This document shows, in pieces, positions 1-5,827 of a DNA stretch of 24,831 bases (positions within the stretch are counted from its first letter, which is position 1; every line of letters begins with the position of its first letter). Made by a program: the position numbers and the translations under genes. The notes under the pieces are model-generated. The model saw only the letters and a list, made by a program, of their open reading frames with translations, was not told where the DNA came from and made no database searches. This DNA comes from a virus. The stretch is from the IMG/VR virus record IMGVR_UViG_3300042879_002433, positions 1 to 24,831 of that record; one strand, 5' to 3'.

Positions 1-159
1 GAGATCCTCTTCGCGAGCCATCTGCTCAAGCAGCGGCAACGCTGCCTCCGCCAGCACGCGGAACGAAAGCCGCTCCTCCGATGGCGTGTCCTCGTCTTGG
101 GTCAACGCTCGCCGGATGACGGCGGCGACGGCTGCGGCGTTGTGGCTCGATGCGGTCAT
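1..159 (-). CDS. Small hypothetical protein, 3' end cut by window edge
   Basis: An open frame of 53 codons runs from an ATG at 159 to the left edge with no stop. The start follows purine-rich AAGGAAAGGAAG, a good ribosome binding site. The visible peptide begins MTASSHNAAAVAAVIRRALT and continues with an acidic stretch and a helical segment (RVLAEAALPLLEQMAREEDL). I do not recognise a family. It is the next gene in the leftward unit after the SSB-like gene and the Sak4-like ATPase, so a part in replication or recombination is possible, but only by neighbourhood. Confidence 0.6.
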   Translation of the reverse strand, partial: MTASSHNAAAVAAVIRRALTQDEDTPSEERLSFRVLAEAALPLLEQMAREEDL

Positions 160-287
160 GGCTTCCTTTCCTTGGGGTGTATTTGCCGCGTAACGTGCGG
201 CGGTCGGTCGAGTCACCGCGTAACAAGGGAGGAAACCGCAGCCTCGACTGCACTGATACGACGCCTCTGGAGTGCTTGGCGGCGGAT

Positions 288-303
288 GTGGCTTGCCAGC
301 CAC
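288..303 (-). other. Short hairpin after the SSB-like gene
   Basis: A perfect 6-bp inverted repeat (GTGGCT / AGCCAC, loop of 4) starts 24 bases past the stop of the SSB-like gene. No T-run follows it on the minus strand, so it is at best a weak terminator or a stabilising 3' hairpin. The rest of 160-326 shows no convincing gene; the ribosome binding site of the next gene lies at its left end. Confidence 0.3.
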
Positions 304-326
304 TAGGGCAACCGCGTGCCGCTGGA

Positions 327-800
327 TCAGAACGGGATGTCATCGCCCGGCAGACGATCGACAGGCGGCTTCGGGTTGGGCTTGATCGCGGCGGGCTTCG
401 GCTGCGTCTCCGCGAGCGGCACGTACCGCTTAACCACCGCACTCGTCTTGCCCGCCTTGCTCGTGTAGTGGCTGATCTCCACCACGAGCGTCTGCCCCTC
501 GATGTCGCTCGGCGTGAGCGAGAGGCGACCATCGACGGGCTTGATGCCCAAGGCATCCGCGAGGTTCGCGGCCCGCCACCCGAGGTGATGCGGGATATCG
601 TCGAAGACGAACTTGTAGTCGCCCTCGACCGTCGCGAGCCGCAGCTTGAGGCAGTTCCCGTCGGGGTTCGTCTCGTGCCGCTTGTACTCGTTCGTGCCTT
701 CCTCGCAGTGCTTCACCAGCATCTCGTGCCGCCCGGCGGGCACGATGTCCCGCTCGCGGGTCACGGTCTCGGTCGGCTCTTCGTCAATCATGAAATCCAT
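327..800 (-). CDS. SSB-like single-stranded DNA-binding protein (phage type)
   Basis: 157 aa, starting at ATG 800 behind AAAGGA. The body (about residues 20-125) has the alternating beta-rich pattern expected of an OB-like fold, including LKLRLATVEGDYKFVFDD and TLVVEISHYTSKAGKTSAVV. A proline- and lysine-rich linker follows, and the protein ends GDDIPF. That ending matches the acidic C-terminal tip of bacterial SSB (consensus DDDIPF), which recruits partner proteins. Size, tail and position directly after a Sak4-like ATPase fit a phage SSB of the DUF669-like or Sak4-associated kind. The OB assignment is inferred from pattern only; the tail is seen directly. Confidence 0.72.
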   Translation of the reverse strand: MDFMIDEEPTETVTRERDIVPAGRHEMLVKHCEEGTNEYKRHETNPDGNCLKLRLATVEGDYKFVFDDIPHHLGWRAANLADALGIKPVDGRLSLTPSDIEGQTLVVEISHYTSKAGKTSAVVKRYVPLAETQPKPAAIKPNPKPPVDRLPGDDIPF

Positions 801-838
801 CTCTCACAGTCCTTTCCGTAGGGGTGTCGTTCCGTTCG

Positions 839-1744
839 TCACTCAGTCGCAGCGGGCTCGCCCGCCGTGGTCTCGATCGCGGCGAGCCGCTCGTTGATCT
901 GGTCAGTCAGCCTCGACCACTCGTCGCCGGTCAACTGCCCGGCGACCACGTACCCGTCGATCGCCTTGGTCGCCTTGCGGAGATCCGCGTCGGTCGCTGC
1001 CTTGGCGATGAAGGCGGCAGCCTGGGTGGCCTTCTCACTGGGCGGGGTCACGGTGGGCGTACCGCCCGCGAGCCACGCCGCCAGCCGCTCGCCCGTCGCG
1101 GGCGTGATCGGCTTCGGGTCGCCCGCGAAGAGCCCCGTCCTGTCCTTGCTCACCGTCGCGTAGTGCCCGTCGTGAATGAGGTCGAGCACGCAGGTGAACT
1201 CGAACTCCAGCCCGTCGCGGGCTTCGAGCTTCATCCCGAGCTTGGCAACCTTCTTCTTCCCGTGGTCATCCACCTGGGCGGTCTCGGTCTTAGATCGCCC
1301 GCAGCAGATGACGTGTGCAGGGCTCCGCAGGATCGCGTCCACGAACGCCCGCCAGCGGGGCGTGATGACGCTGAACGCCGACCATGTGTTCCCCCGGAAC
1401 TGGGCCTTCGCCACGTCTTCGAGGATCTCCAGGCAGCCGCCCGGCCCGCTCCAGCAGTGCGTCACCGAGTCGATGACGATCACTTCGTAGCCCGCCTCTT
1501 CGGCTGCCTTGATCGCTTCGATGTACCGCTCGGGGGAGAACGGCGGGCGAAGATCGATCACGTCGAAGTCGTGGAGGTGATCGTAGAGGTCGGACGATCC
1601 TTCCTCGGTGTCGATCACGACCGTCTTGCCGCCCATCCCTTTCGCGATCTGAAGGGCTCCCCAAGTCTTGCCGGCACCACTGGGGCCGGTGAGCAGGAGC
1701 CGCAACTTTGTTGCCGAGCGGCGGGCTTTTCTGATCTGAACCAT
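839..1744 (-). CDS. Sak4-like RecA-fold ATPase (phage recombinase)
   Basis: 301 aa, ATG at 1744 preceded by AAAGGGA. Walker A is GPSGAGKT (residues 20-27), Walker B is VIVIDSVTH (88-96), and TVVIDTEEGSSDLYDH (41-56) follows the P-loop as in AAA_24/Sak4 proteins. The core ends near residue 230. The last 70 residues form a helical tail rich in Ala, Thr and Glu. Sak4 proteins are RecA/Rad51-like single-strand annealing recombinases that work with a cognate SSB, and an SSB-like gene begins 38 bases after this stop. It lies in the leftward unit with the promoter at 2143-2170. A general AAA nucleoside triphosphatase is the alternative. Confidence 0.82.
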   Translation of the reverse strand: MVQIRKARRSATKLRLLLTGPSGAGKTWGALQIAKGMGGKTVVIDTEEGSSDLYDHLHDFDVIDLRPPFSPERYIEAIKAAEEAGYEVIVIDSVTHCWSGPGGCLEILEDVAKAQFRGNTWSAFSVITPRWRAFVDAILRSPAHVICCGRSKTETAQVDDHGKKKVAKLGMKLEARDGLEFEFTCVLDLIHDGHYATVSKDRTGLFAGDPKPITPATGERLAAWLAGGTPTVTPPSEKATQAAAFIAKAATDADLRKATKAIDGYVVAGQLTGDEWSRLTDQINERLAAIETTAGEPAATE

Positions 1745-1776
1745 CTGTCGAGTCCCTTTCGTTTCTGTCGTTTCCG

Positions 1777-1848
1777 TTCTTAAAAAGCCGCTTCCCCGTC
1801 CTAGGTAGGCGGCCCGATCCCTTCCTGGGCGTCGCCGGTTCCACCGGC
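1777..1848 (-). other. Leader between two early genes, with hairpins
   Basis: This 114-base gap precedes the ATPase gene. It holds a 6-bp hairpin (1834-1848, GCCGGT/ACCGGC, loop of 3) ten bases past the upstream stop, then a looser GCCGC...GCGGC stem followed by TTTTT on the minus strand (about 1777-1815). The second could be a weak or attenuating terminator ahead of the recombination genes. The stem is only 5 bp, so this is tentative. Confidence 0.3.
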
Positions 1849-1858
1849 TCTCCTGTGT

Positions 1859-2086
1859 TCAGTTCGCGATCGGCTCCAGCTCTTCGAGGTACATCAAGAG
1901 CCGCCCCTCGGCGGTATCCACGAGGTAAGCCCCGTCCTGCGGAGCGGCGACCACGCCCGGCTGATAGCCCCCGCCGAAGGCTTTCGGGCACCGCACGCGG
2001 TCGCCCGGCTTCGGGCGGTACACGGTGCCGTAGAAATCAGCGACAGCGGCTTCGGCGGCAGCGGCTTCGCGGTAGTGAGCGTCCAT
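1859..2086 (-). CDS. Small hypothetical protein, SH3-like C-terminal half
   Basis: 75 aa, starting at ATG 2086 with AAGGGA eight bases upstream. The N-terminal third is helical and alanine-rich. From residue 25 on, KPGDRVRCPKAF...GYQPGVV...GAYLVDTAEGRLLMYLEELEPI has the beta-strand spacing of a small KOW/SH3-like barrel. No family is recognised. It is the first gene after the promoter at 2143-2170, and the Sak4-like ATPase and SSB-like genes follow it in the same direction. Real gene likely; function unknown. Confidence 0.65.
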   Translation of the reverse strand: MDAHYREAAAAEAAVADFYGTVYRPKPGDRVRCPKAFGGGYQPGVVAAPQDGAYLVDTAEGRLLMYLEELEPIAN

Positions 2087-2142
2087 GTCGTGAGTCCCTT
2101 CGAGGTGTGGTACTGGTCATCCGTCCATCGGTGAGGGGGCGT

Positions 2143-2170
2143 ATCCTACCCCCCTCGGTTGCTCGGTCAA
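2143..2170 (-). promoter_or_regulatory. Sigma70-like promoter for the recombination unit
   Basis: On the minus strand TTGACC (2170-2165) and TAGGAT (2148-2143) are separated by 16 bases. The -10 ends 57 bases before ATG 2086, the same distance as at two other promoters in this window. An A-rich stretch lies upstream. The spacer is G-rich and lacks the palindrome found in the promoters near 7000 and 8020. Confidence 0.6.
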
Positions 2171-2226
2171 GCGAGTTTTTCTCTTCGCGGTTTCGTCGGG
2201 GAAATAAGGGGTTTTCGTTCGTGCCG

Positions 2227-2264
2227 TATGGTCTAGCGGTAGGTAGGCTATGGTCTAGCGGTAG
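2227..2264. repeat. 16-bp direct repeat, period 22
   Basis: TATGGTCTAGCGGTAG occurs perfectly at 2227-2242 and 2249-2264, in the gap between a tiny reading frame and the promoter at 2143-2170. GGTCTAGCGGTAG resembles a tRNA D-arm, but no acceptor stem, anticodon arm or T-arm can be built around either copy. With a 22-base period, about two helical turns, the copies could be tandem protein-binding sites. Confidence 0.6.
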
Positions 2265-2269
2265 TTTCG

Positions 2270-2341
2270 TCAACCGGAAAGACCAGCGGCGAGGATTCGC
2301 AGCAAAACGATCGCGAGCTCGATCCAGATTTCAGCGTTCAT
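2270..2341 (-). CDS. Tiny hydrophobic peptide with strong ribosome binding site
   Basis: A 23-aa frame (MNAEIWIELAIVLLRILAAG, then LSG) starts at ATG 2341 directly after AAGGAGGGCACC, one of the best Shine-Dalgarno sequences in the window. Residues 5-21 are almost entirely hydrophobic, with a single Arg in the middle, so a membrane-inserting or amphipathic helix is plausible. It lies just past the terminator at 2369-2412 and has no obvious promoter. It could be a toxin-like or regulatory peptide, or chance. The ribosome binding site is the main support. Confidence 0.42.
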   Translation of the reverse strand: MNAEIWIELAIVLLRILAAGLSG

Positions 2342-2368
2342 GGTGCCCTCCTTGGCGTGTGAAGAATC

Positions 2369-2412
2369 AAAAAGTGCCACCCGTTTCGGAACTGGACGCC
2401 GGGCCGGGTGGC
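2369..2412 (-). terminator. Rho-independent-type terminator
   Basis: On the minus strand, GCCACCC (2412-2406) pairs with GGGTGGC (2382-2376), a 7-bp GC-rich stem with a 23-base loop, followed at two bases by TTTTT (2373-2369). It lies 18 bases past the stop of the small gene 2430-2606, closing the unit that begins at the promoter near 3409. The loop is long, so efficiency is uncertain. Confidence 0.55.
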
Positions 2413-2429
2413 CCCACCGTGTGATTTGC

Positions 2430-2606
2430 CTAGTGCCAGAACTGCAACTTGCCGCCGAGTCGCTTGGCGGCAGTGACCGCGGCCGCTCGGCTGCGATACT
2501 TGCGACCTACAACGTCCATTCGACCATTCTCGGTCTGCCGCAGAATCCAGTAGCGACCCTTTTCGTCTCGCTCTCCGATCACGGTGATGACTTTTGTTGC
2601 GATCAC
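2430..2606 (-). CDS. Small hypothetical protein, GTG start
   Basis: 58 aa. The GTG at 2606 overlaps the upstream TGA (GTGA) and sits six bases after AAGGGAG, which argues for this start over longer versions. The sequence (KVITVIGERDEKGRYWILRQ, then basic KYRSRAAAVTAAKRLGG) looks like a small beta-beta-alpha DUF2188-type fold, with a basic helix near the end. Translation is probably coupled to 2603-2971. No function can be assigned. Confidence 0.62.
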   Translation of the reverse strand: MIATKVITVIGERDEKGRYWILRQTENGRMDVVGRKYRSRAAAVTAAKRLGGKLQFWH

Positions 2607-2971
2607 ATCCCGCTCCCTTCGATGCCGTGGCGGCAAAGGTGCTGCTCGGGGCAAGCGACCGGGGAAAGCCAGCCGGGTTGCCCAGCATCGCAGTCAGCCC
2701 GTGCGGCTTCGTCAACCACGGCACGCACGCGAGCAGGTAGTACGTCGTACCGTGCGTAGATGTCATCGATGTGGGCGACCGCAGACGAGACGCTCGGCTC
2801 CCACTTGCCGTTGACGCCGCTCGACGAACCGTATGAAACGCTTGGGGTGACTGCGAACCCTTGCTGCGACTCGCACAGCCGCCCGCTCCCGTGCTTGCTC
2901 ATGAAGTTCCGAGTGATGCGAAAGCCCCGGTACATGAACACCATCGCGTCGATCTTCGTTGCCTTGCTCAT
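2603..2971 (-). CDS. Hypothetical protein
   Basis: 122 aa, ATG 2971 behind AAAGGGAACGAACG. There is a short N-terminal basic-aromatic stretch (MVFMYRGFRITRNFM), a Ser/Gly-rich middle, a helical stretch (SAVAHIDDIYARYD, then RVRAVVDEAARADCD) and a Cys/His-containing end (CPEQHLCRHG), which may bind metal. No family is recognised. It is the second gene of the unit started by the promoter at 3409-3437 and is separated from the first by the GC hairpin at 3002-3027. Its leader after that hairpin closely resembles the leader of 7125-7649. Confidence 0.6.
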   Translation of the reverse strand: MSKATKIDAMVFMYRGFRITRNFMSKHGSGRLCESQQGFAVTPSVSYGSSSGVNGKWEPSVSSAVAHIDDIYARYDVLPARVRAVVDEAARADCDAGQPGWLSPVACPEQHLCRHGIEGSGM

Positions 2972-3001
2972 CGTTCGTTCCCTTTCGTCTCGTGGTGTCG
3001 T

Positions 3002-3027
3002 GCCCGCCGGCCCTGGTGCCGGCGGGC
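3002..3027 (-). other. Post-stop GC hairpin, copy 1
   Basis: A perfect 10-bp stem GCCCGCCGGC/GCCGGCGGGC with a 6-base loop begins about ten bases past the stop of 3038-3352, with no T-run. The same design occurs at 7681-7705 and 7086-7121. After it comes a conserved leader element (CCACGAGAC, AAGGGAACGAA) leading into the next ATG. It may stabilise RNA or tune expression between the two genes. Confidence 0.7.
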
Positions 3028-3037
3028 GGGGTGTTGG

Positions 3038-3352
3038 TCAGAGGCTCGTGAACAATCCGGTCGCGTCGCAGAAGTCAGCCTGGAGCGTGTCGCAGTAGAC
3101 GTTCTCGCTCGTGGCGATGACGGTGTACTTGGTGCCCCAGAGGCGACCGTACTCGACCGTGTAGGTATCGCTCGGGGTGAGCCGCACCGTGACCATGTTG
3201 ATGCCGTCCTTGATCCAGCCCGCCTTGGCGGGCAGCTTGAACCGAACGCCCGACTCAATCGCGGCGAAGCACTTGGCTCCGGTCATCGCGGCGAACCGAC
3301 CGCCACCGAGTTGATCGAGGATCGTGTTTGCGACTTGCATGTTGTTGGTCAT
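3038..3352 (-). CDS. Conserved small phage/plasmid hypothetical protein
   Basis: 104 aa, ATG 3352 behind AAGGGAG. The pattern ILDQLGGGRFAAMTGAK near residue 11, a middle with SGVRFKLP and INMVTVRLTPSDTYTVEY, and the ending CDATGLFTSL resemble a widespread family of short accessory proteins on phages and plasmids (typically LGG.RF..MTGAK ... TLTP.DTY.VEF ... TGLYTSL). The family has no role I can name with confidence. It is the first gene after the promoter at 3409-3437, whose leader can form a hairpin (3379-3399). Confidence 0.75.
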   Translation of the reverse strand: MTNNMQVANTILDQLGGGRFAAMTGAKCFAAIESGVRFKLPAKAGWIKDGINMVTVRLTPSDTYTVEYGRLWGTKYTVIATSENVYCDTLQADFCDATGLFTSL

Positions 3353-3378
3353 CGTCCGGTCTCCCTTGCGTCGTGTCC

Positions 3379-3399
3379 CGCGAGTCCCATTCGCTCGCG
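3379..3399 (-). promoter_or_regulatory. 5' leader hairpin, copy A
   Basis: In the transcript, CGCGAG (3399-3394) pairs with CTCGCG (3384-3379) around a 9-base loop. The stem begins 10 bases after the -10. The same stem at the same offset occurs at 7982-8002 as CGCGGG/CCCGCG, so one A-T pair has become G-C. That compensatory change supports a real RNA structure. Confidence 0.6.
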
Positions 3400-3408
3400 T
3401 CTGGTGGT

Positions 3409-3437
3409 ACTATAGGCTATCGGTATTTGGGTTGCAA
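3409..3437 (-). promoter_or_regulatory. Sigma70-like promoter
   Basis: On the minus strand TTGCAA (3437-3432) and TATAGT (3414-3409) are 17 bases apart. The -10 lies 57 bases from ATG 3352. Upstream is a run of C residues and an A/T tract (AAAAAAATCTTTTC) that resembles an UP element. The same C-run and AATCTTT core are found upstream of the promoters near 7000 and 8020. Confidence 0.75.
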
Positions 3438-3484
3438 GGGGGTGAGAAAAGATTTTTTTGGGGGCGTTTTTCGCGGGGAAAACG

Positions 3485-3754
3485 CTACTTCCGCCGCCGG
3501 GCCGCCTTTTTCCGCTTGGCGGCGGGCCGCTTGGCGAGGTGCTTCTTGCCCGTCGCCCTGGTCGTGAGGGTGTCGCGGACGTGGGCGGCGGATCGCTTCG
3601 CCACCAGCCGCAGCCGTTTGCCCATCATCCGGCTTTCGAGCTTGCCCTCGCGGCAGAGAACCCGCACCCAGCCATCGGTGCAGCCGATGAACTCGACCGC
3701 TTCCGAGACCGTGAGGTAATCCACGCCGTCGATGTTGTACGCCATGCTGACCAT
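3485..3754 (-). CDS. Helix-turn-helix protein with lysine-rich tail (excisionase/repressor-like)
   Basis: 89 aa from ATG 3754, or 86 aa from ATG 3745. Residues 13-55 (YLTVSEAVEFIGCTDGWVRV ... GKLESRMMGKRLRL) match the HTH_17/MerR-like winged helix of excisionases and small phage regulators. The last 30 residues are strongly basic (KKHLAKRPAAKRKKAARRRK), which is unusual for this group and suggests non-specific DNA binding. It is divergent from the integrase. The promoter -10 ends only seven bases before ATG 3754, so the message may be leaderless; no ribosome binding site is visible at either ATG. It may control integrase or act as a directionality factor (inference). Confidence 0.72.
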   Translation of the reverse strand: MVSMAYNIDGVDYLTVSEAVEFIGCTDGWVRVLCREGKLESRMMGKRLRLVAKRSAAHVRDTLTTRATGKKHLAKRPAAKRKKAARRRK

Positions 3755-3760
3755 GCCCAA

Positions 3761-3788
3761 ATGGTACGTAGAAATAGTTGGGAGTCAA
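3761..3788 (-). promoter_or_regulatory. Promoter of the divergent HTH gene
   Basis: On the minus strand TTGACT (3788-3783) and TACCAT (3766-3761) have a 16-base spacer. The expected transcription start is at or next to ATG 3754, implying a leaderless message like that of lambda cI from PRM. Confidence 0.5.
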
Positions 3789-3956
3789 ACTGTCCTCATC
3801 GCCCCGCCCGCAGAATCCGCACGACCGGCGCGGGGATCGTGCCTCCCCGGCCGGCTGGCGGATACTGTGGATTAGGCAATGTTCGACTGGAGGCGGCTCC
3901 CGTCGAATCGTTGTATAGTGGACTGCTGTCCACGTATCCGATGAGCGAGGGAGTCG
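3789..3956. promoter_or_regulatory. Integrase control region with two palindromes
   Basis: No gene is seen here. TTCGAC (3882-3887) and GTCGAA (3902-3907) flank an inner GGAG/CTCC pair (3889-3892, 3897-3900), forming a 26-bp near-palindrome. Just downstream is a -10-like TATAGT (3914-3919) with no recognisable -35. GTGGAC-TGCT-GTCCAC (3918-3933) is a perfect inverted repeat overlapping that -10. A GCACGA...TCGTGC pair lies at 3819-3842. These are candidate operators, integrase arm sites or part of attP. The attP core itself cannot be located without a host junction. Confidence 0.5.
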
Positions 3957-4895
3957 ATGGAACCGATCACGCTGGCAGAGCTTTTTGAGCGGTACGGAGA
4001 CCTGCGGAATCTCGACGCCAAGACGATGCAGCTCTACGTCATGCTGCTCGACCGCCTGCGTGCGTTCTTGGGGCACGAGCCCACCACGGCCGACCTCGAC
4101 GATCTGACGATCTCGCGGTATCTCAGGCACCGAGCGACGCACCTCTATCGCGGGCAGCCGATCCGGCCCGCTAGCGTCCAGAAGGATAAGGTCATGCTCC
4201 AGGCGGTCTGGAACCTCGCCGCCCGAAAGCGATGGGTCGCCGAGTTCCCCGAGCTCCCCCGCATCAAAGTCGCCAAGAGCATCCCGACCGGGCGGGCCTA
4301 CACCGCCGAGGACGTTGCCACGCTCATCCGACGGGCTCGCCGCCGGATCGGCACGACAGGGGGACAGCCCTCGGCATGGTGGTGGAGCACGCTCATCTAC
4401 ATGGCTTACTGCACGGGCGAGCGGGCGACCGCCCTTCTCAGCCTGCGGTGGGGCGAACTCGACACTGCCCGCCGCCGGGTCATTTTCCTGGGCGCGACCC
4501 GGAAGGGATCGACCCGCGACATCGAACGAGACTTCACCGCCGACCTAGCCAAGTTCCTCGAAGCCCGCCGCCGCCGCCCCGAGGATCTCGTCTGGCCGTG
4601 GGATCGCCACCGGGGAAGCCTCTGGACGAGCCTCAAACTGCTCTGCCGGCTGGCAGGGGTGAAGTACCGGGGCTTCCATGGGCTGCGGCGTACACGGGCT
4701 TCCTACGCAGCCCTGGCGGGCGGTACGGCTGCCGCCACCCAGGTACTCGATCATTCCGACCCCAGGCTCCAAGAGCGGTACGTAGACCCCCAGATATGCC
4801 CCAGTGAGCAGAGCGGGGTCGAGGTCATGCCGCCGCTGTGCTTGGACGAGCCTGCCGCGGGGCAGGAAGACCGGCCCGACGAGCCGGAGGCGTGA
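3957..4895 (+). CDS. int: Tyrosine recombinase (phage integrase)
   Basis: 312 aa. ATG 3957 follows GAGGGAG. Residues 1-105 form the helical SAM-like core-binding domain (TLAELFERYGDL ... LDDLTISRYLRHRATHLYRG). The catalytic domain follows from about 112. The catalytic set is visible: Arg156 (CTGERATALLSLRW), Lys183 (ATRKG), His241 and Arg244 (HGLRRTR), His266 (LDHSD) and nucleophile Tyr275 (QERYVDP). The protein is acidic and proline-rich after the active site (residues 290-312). It should integrate and, with an excisionase, excise the phage genome. There is no separate arm-binding N-terminal domain of the lambda kind. It is the main rightward gene in an otherwise leftward region. Confidence 0.93.
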   Translation: MEPITLAELFERYGDLRNLDAKTMQLYVMLLDRLRAFLGHEPTTADLDDLTISRYLRHRATHLYRGQPIRPASVQKDKVMLQAVWNLAARKRWVAEFPELPRIKVAKSIPTGRAYTAEDVATLIRRARRRIGTTGGQPSAWWWSTLIYMAYCTGERATALLSLRWGELDTARRRVIFLGATRKGSTRDIERDFTADLAKFLEARRRRPEDLVWPWDRHRGSLWTSLKLLCRLAGVKYRGFHGLRRTRASYAALAGGTAAATQVLDHSDPRLQERYVDPQICPSEQSGVEVMPPLCLDEPAAGQEDRPDEPEA

Positions 4896-4903
4896 CGCTG
4901 CCG

Positions 4904-4923
4904 TATAATCCTCCCCAAAGGAG
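4904..4923 (+). promoter_or_regulatory. -10-like box and ribosome binding site for the gene at 4932
   Basis: TATAAT (4904-4909) is a perfect -10 hexamer but has no good -35. AAAGGAG (4917-4923) sits eight bases before ATG 4932. The short distance would give a leader of about 15-20 bases. Confidence 0.45.
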
Positions 4924-4931
4924 CACACGCC

Positions 4932-5207
4932 ATGCACTCAGGGCAATCACTCGTTGAGTGGCTTCACGAACACTCCAGCCGGAGGATCGTGATCGTCGCG
5001 GCCGGATACCACGACAAGGAAGGCAACTGGCACCCGCAAGAGGGCGCAGCCACGTTTGAGTTGAACACGCGGCTGCCAGACGGGCGGCAAGTCGCGTCGC
5101 GGGTTCAGATTCTCGACGAGTTGATGATCGAGCCGGCAGCCGGCGACTGGATTGTGCAGGAAACCAAAACGGCGATCGCGGCACTACTCGCTCGCGAGCC
5201 CGCCTGA
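4932..5207 (+). CDS. Small hypothetical protein downstream of integrase
   Basis: 91 aa, ATG 4932 with a strong AAAGGAG. It begins MHSGQSLVEWLHEHSSRRIV, then has a probable beta meander (FELNTRLPDGRQVASRVQIL) and an amphipathic C-terminal helix. No family is recognised. It is co-directional with the integrase, 36 bases after its stop, and converges on the HNH gene with only two bases between the two stops. A lysogeny or integration accessory role is possible but unsupported. Confidence 0.65.
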   Translation: MHSGQSLVEWLHEHSSRRIVIVAAGYHDKEGNWHPQEGAATFELNTRLPDGRQVASRVQILDELMIEPAAGDWIVQETKTAIAALLAREPA

Positions 5208-5209
5208 CG

Positions 5210-5827
5210 CTACCGCCGCTTTCTCGCCGCCCGCTTCGGCTTCGTGGCTCGCGGTCTGCCCTCGGTCTCGCTCCGCACGAGCATCCGGTCGCCCTTGCGG
5301 CAGTTATCCGATGCCCATAGCGGCTGAAGGTTGGAGTGATGGCAGCAAGCCGCAGCCTCGCAAAGTCTCCTCAGATCGCACTTGGCGAGCGGAGTGATGT
5401 GGTCAATGTGCCATTGCCCGCAGTTGCTCCACGACATGCCTTCGGTCATCTTCTCTTCGAGCACCTCGACAAGCCGAGACGGCGAGCATCCCAGGCAGCG
5501 AACCGCAATAGTTGAAGGGCTTGTCGGAAACTCTGCCTTTTCCCATCTCGGAAAACAGGCAGACATCATTCTTTTCCGAAGCATTAGCACCACATACTCG
5601 ACCGCTCGGTGCCGATAGAACTCATACGGATAGTGAATCACAAAGCCGGGGCGAGGTGCTTTGCGGACAAGCGTTCCGGCAAAGCGACTTGCGGCGGCCC
5701 GAGCGTCATCTTGATAGATGCTTTGCTCTTTGTGATGCCATTGCTTTTCAAACAAGCCCCCATTCTCAGAGACGTAAACCCACCAGCTTTCTAGCTGCGA
5801 TGCTCTCTGGATTGGTTCTGCGATCAT
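5210..5827 (-). CDS. HNH endonuclease (phage endonuclease VII-like family)
   Basis: 205 aa; ATG 5827 overlaps the upstream TGA (ATGA). The C-terminal part carries the nuclease: LGCSPSRLVEVLEEKM (112-127), GMSWSNCGQWHIDHITPL (130-147, with His140, Asp142 and His143), and HHSNLQPLWASDNCRKGD (163-180, with Asn166 and Asn175). This follows the phage HNH pattern GC.P..L..HLE..F..GM.W.NYG.WHIDHI.P...NLQPLWA..N..KG. The N-terminal 105 residues are unlike anything I recognise and include aromatic-rich ENGGLFEKQWHHKEQ. A basic tail (KPKRAARKRR) ends the protein. It may be a free-standing homing-type nuclease or a recombination/packaging nuclease. Confidence 0.82.
   Translation of the reverse strand: MIAEPIQRASQLESWWVYVSENGGLFEKQWHHKEQSIYQDDARAAASRFAGTLVRKAPRPGFVIHYPYEFYRHRAVEYVVLMLRKRMMSACFPRWEKAEFPTSPSTIAVRCLGCSPSRLVEVLEEKMTEGMSWSNCGQWHIDHITPLAKCDLRRLCEAAACCHHSNLQPLWASDNCRKGDRMLVRSETEGRPRATKPKRAARKRR

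Noticed and set aside
2220-2300. tRNA gene
   Set aside because: Only D-arm-like segments are present; the acceptor stem, anticodon arm and T-arm cannot be formed on either strand.
2338-2766. 142-codon leftward frame overlapping two small genes
   Set aside because: It conflicts with the better-supported genes at 2430-2606 and 2603-2971, and lacks a ribosome binding site.
3802-3956. Exact attP core
   Set aside because: Without the host junction there is no direct repeat to anchor it. The palindromes there are reported only as candidate sites.
3941-3988. 15-codon frame overlapping the integrase start
   Set aside because: No ribosome binding site; the integrase start at 3957 is well supported. 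It could be a leader peptide, but nothing supports it.
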